Assembly: GCA_965262705.1 (NCBI GenBank)
Contig: OZ253556.1
Coordinates: 62,001-126,000, forward strand
Direction of reading: 5' to 3'
Length of the DNA: 64,000 bases
Origin: UJ101 sp965262705
Lineage (GTDB): Bacteria; Bacteroidota; Bacteroidia; Flavobacteriales; UJ101
Shown here: positions 62,729 through 64,000 of the stretch, piece after piece
Numbering within the stretch: the stretch's first letter is position 1
Layout: every line of letters begins with the position of its first letter
Position numbers and translations under genes: made by a program
The notes under the pieces: model-generated
The model's input: only the letters and a program-made list of their open reading frames with translations
Told to the model about the DNA's origin: nothing
The model's database searches: none

Positions 62729-64000
62729 ATGATAACAAGTTGCTTTAAAAAAGTTGCCTATCTATCTATATTTTTTTCAGTTTATATCATTCAAGCTCAA
62801 GAATCATTTTATTTGCTCGGATATGCCAAAAAAGAATCCAGTGGAGTTTATGAATTAACCCCAGATCAGCTTCACAAAGTAGGATTAATGATCAGCTTAT
62901 TTCCTATTGATTTAACTCAAAAGTTTAGTAAAACGTTTGAATTATCATTTGGGGGAAAAGACTATTCTGGAGCTGATGGAATGACGTTCTCCTTCCTTAA
63001 TTCATGTTCAATCGGATCCGTGCAAACAGGACAAGACCTCGGTATGAAAGGCATTATAGAAAGTTTATTTGTAGAATTTGACACTTTTCAAAATATTGGG
63101 CGCGCTGTTGATGAAGATTTCAATGATCCTGTCGCAGATCACATGGCAATTATGAGTCGTGGCGATGCAAATCATTATTCTGCAAATCATATAACTGATC
63201 CTATAGAAATGGAGAATATTGAAAATGGAGAATATCATAGGGTTACAGTAACATGGACCCCACATTCTAACAATACACAAACTTTTGAAGTAGAATTTAC
63301 TCATTCAAATGGAACAACCTATAGACGATCGGCAACGAGTAATTTTATAAACAACATTTTCGGGGGTAATTCAATTGTCTTTTGGGGATTCTCAGCCTCC
63401 ACTGGAGGCTCCTCAAGTATTCAAAGAGTACGTATTCAAGAAGACAAAGCAGAAAAATATAGTTGTAAGGGAAATACAATTACACTCGAAGCACCCCTAA
63501 AAGGGCAAAATTACTTTTGGACATCTGATTCAGGTACAGCAATCCCTAATAATAGAAAATCTTCAATAAGTGTTTCGCCTTCAGAAACAACTGAATATAT
63601 CTGTCATTACATTGATTATTGTAATAGACCTAATCAAACCGTAAAATATAAAGTATATGTTGCTGAGTTTTCAGAAAACCATGTTGATCCGACGTGTAAC
63701 CAACAAGGTATCGTAACCCTGTCAGTTAAAGATGGAAAAGCGCCTTATACCTATACTTTAGATGGAAAAACAATAACTAGCCAATATGAAACTTATACGT
63801 TTACTAATTTAATTGAAGGTAGTCATACTTATGAAATAAAAACAGCAGGCTGTTCATATAGCGGTGATATTAATATAAAAAATGCTGTGCCTTCTGCACC
63901 TTCAGTTTCGGATCAGCGTTATTGTGCCGGGGATAGCAAACCTCCTTTGGAGGTTAGTAATCCGAATGTGAATTATACCTATACTTGGTATGATTCAAGT
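62729..64000 (+). CDS. Large secreted protein with L-type lectin-like domain (3' end outside window)
   Basis: The open frame runs 424 codons from the ATG at 62729 to the window edge. Signal peptide ends IIQAQ (residue 24). Residues about 26-230 look like a bacterial legume-type lectin domain (SFYLLGYAKKESSGVYELTP, SLFVEFDTFQNIGR with conserved Asp, HRVTVTWTPHSN, VFWGFSASTGGSSS). Then follow Ig/SprB-like repeats with Cys pairs (CKGNTITLEA, CNQQGIVTLSVKDGKAPYTY). It is probably a surface adhesin, perhaps exported by type IX secretion; the C-terminal signal is not visible. Confidence 0.85.
   Translation, partial: MITSCFKKVAYLSIFFSVYIIQAQESFYLLGYAKKESSGVYELTPDQLHKVGLMISLFPIDLTQKFSKTFELSFGGKDYSGADGMTFSFLNSCSIGSVQTGQDLGMKGIIESLFVEFDTFQNIGRAVDEDFNDPVADHMAIMSRGDANHYSANHITDPIEMENIENGEYHRVTVTWTPHSNNTQTFEVEFTHSNGTTYRRSATSNFINNIFGGNSIVFWGFSASTGGSSSIQRVRIQEDKAEKYSCKGNTITLEAPLKGQNYFWTSDSGTAIPNNRKSSISVSPSETTEYICHYIDYCNRPNQTVKYKVYVAEFSENHVDPTCNQQGIVTLSVKDGKAPYTYTLDGKTITSQYETYTFTNLIEGSHTYEIKTAGCSYSGDINIKNAVPSAPSVSDQRYCAGDSKPPLEVSNPNVNYTYTWYDSS

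Noticed and set aside
1..64000. tRNA and rRNA genes
   Set aside because: Scanned intergenic gaps by eye for cloverleaf arms and conserved rRNA motifs; none seen.

Overview
The window is a stretch of an AT-rich chromosome from a Bacteroidota bacterium, most likely class Flavobacteriia. Evidence: a fused SecDF, a GldA-type ABC ATPase, neighbouring DUF6452/DUF6048 genes, a recQ-fmt-HU gene cluster, a fused E1 alpha/beta 2-oxoacid dehydrogenase, a SusC/SusD operon, type B L31 beside the GlmU-like family, and promoters of the Bacteroidota form TAnnTTTG. I do not name a genus.

Layout. 1-10850: core genes (phoH end, AddA-like helicase-nuclease, glgX, gldA-like, secDF, DMT transporter). 11274-20899: HU, fmt, a truncated recQ, DUF493, DUF6452/DUF6048, a small Cys-rich membrane protein with a sigma factor, rnpA, a conserved unknown and an MBL hydrolase. 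21131-28090: a HicBA toxin-antitoxin pair over a broken membrane gene, dnaA, a thioesterase, a beta-helix lipoprotein and a PadR/PspC pair. 28652-42995: ribBA with a degenerate second domain, two paralogous lipoproteins, the fused E1 and a four-gene SusCD operon. 43268-52613: a heptad-repeat reading frame, an ATPase plus RloB/TOPRIM pair resembling AbiL/RloAB phage defence, helical unknowns, a frameshifted beta-barrel gene, yebC, a pseudouridine synthase, and a possible double-glycine leader peptide downstream of an outer-membrane receptor. 53334-62129: a GlmU-like gene and L31 separated by about 4.5 kb of accessory DNA (Fic protein, helical unknown, a uracil phosphoribosyltransferase fragment between two repeats, a DNA adenine methylase with what looks like a 31-residue stub of its restriction partner). 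After L31 come a 42-bp minisatellite, a HAD gene broken by a 259-bp tandem duplication, a Nudix hydrolase and a dioxygenase fragment. 62729-64000: the start of a large secreted lectin-like protein that runs off the window.

The dominant unusual signal is a dense family of short modular inverted-repeat elements (MITE-like) ending in GAGACC(G/T)TTGCA. About twenty-five full, half or short copies lie in almost every intergenic space. Four copies show 5-6 bp target-site duplications. They abut or truncate several genes, and two genes take their stop codon from the element's TGAGACC end. No transposase lies in the window, so they must be mobilised in trans. Decaying genes next to repeats (upp, restriction enzyme, dioxygenase), one gene broken by a tandem duplication (HAD) and others broken by frameshift or nonsense changes (recQ, beta-barrel) suggest a genome under active erosion.
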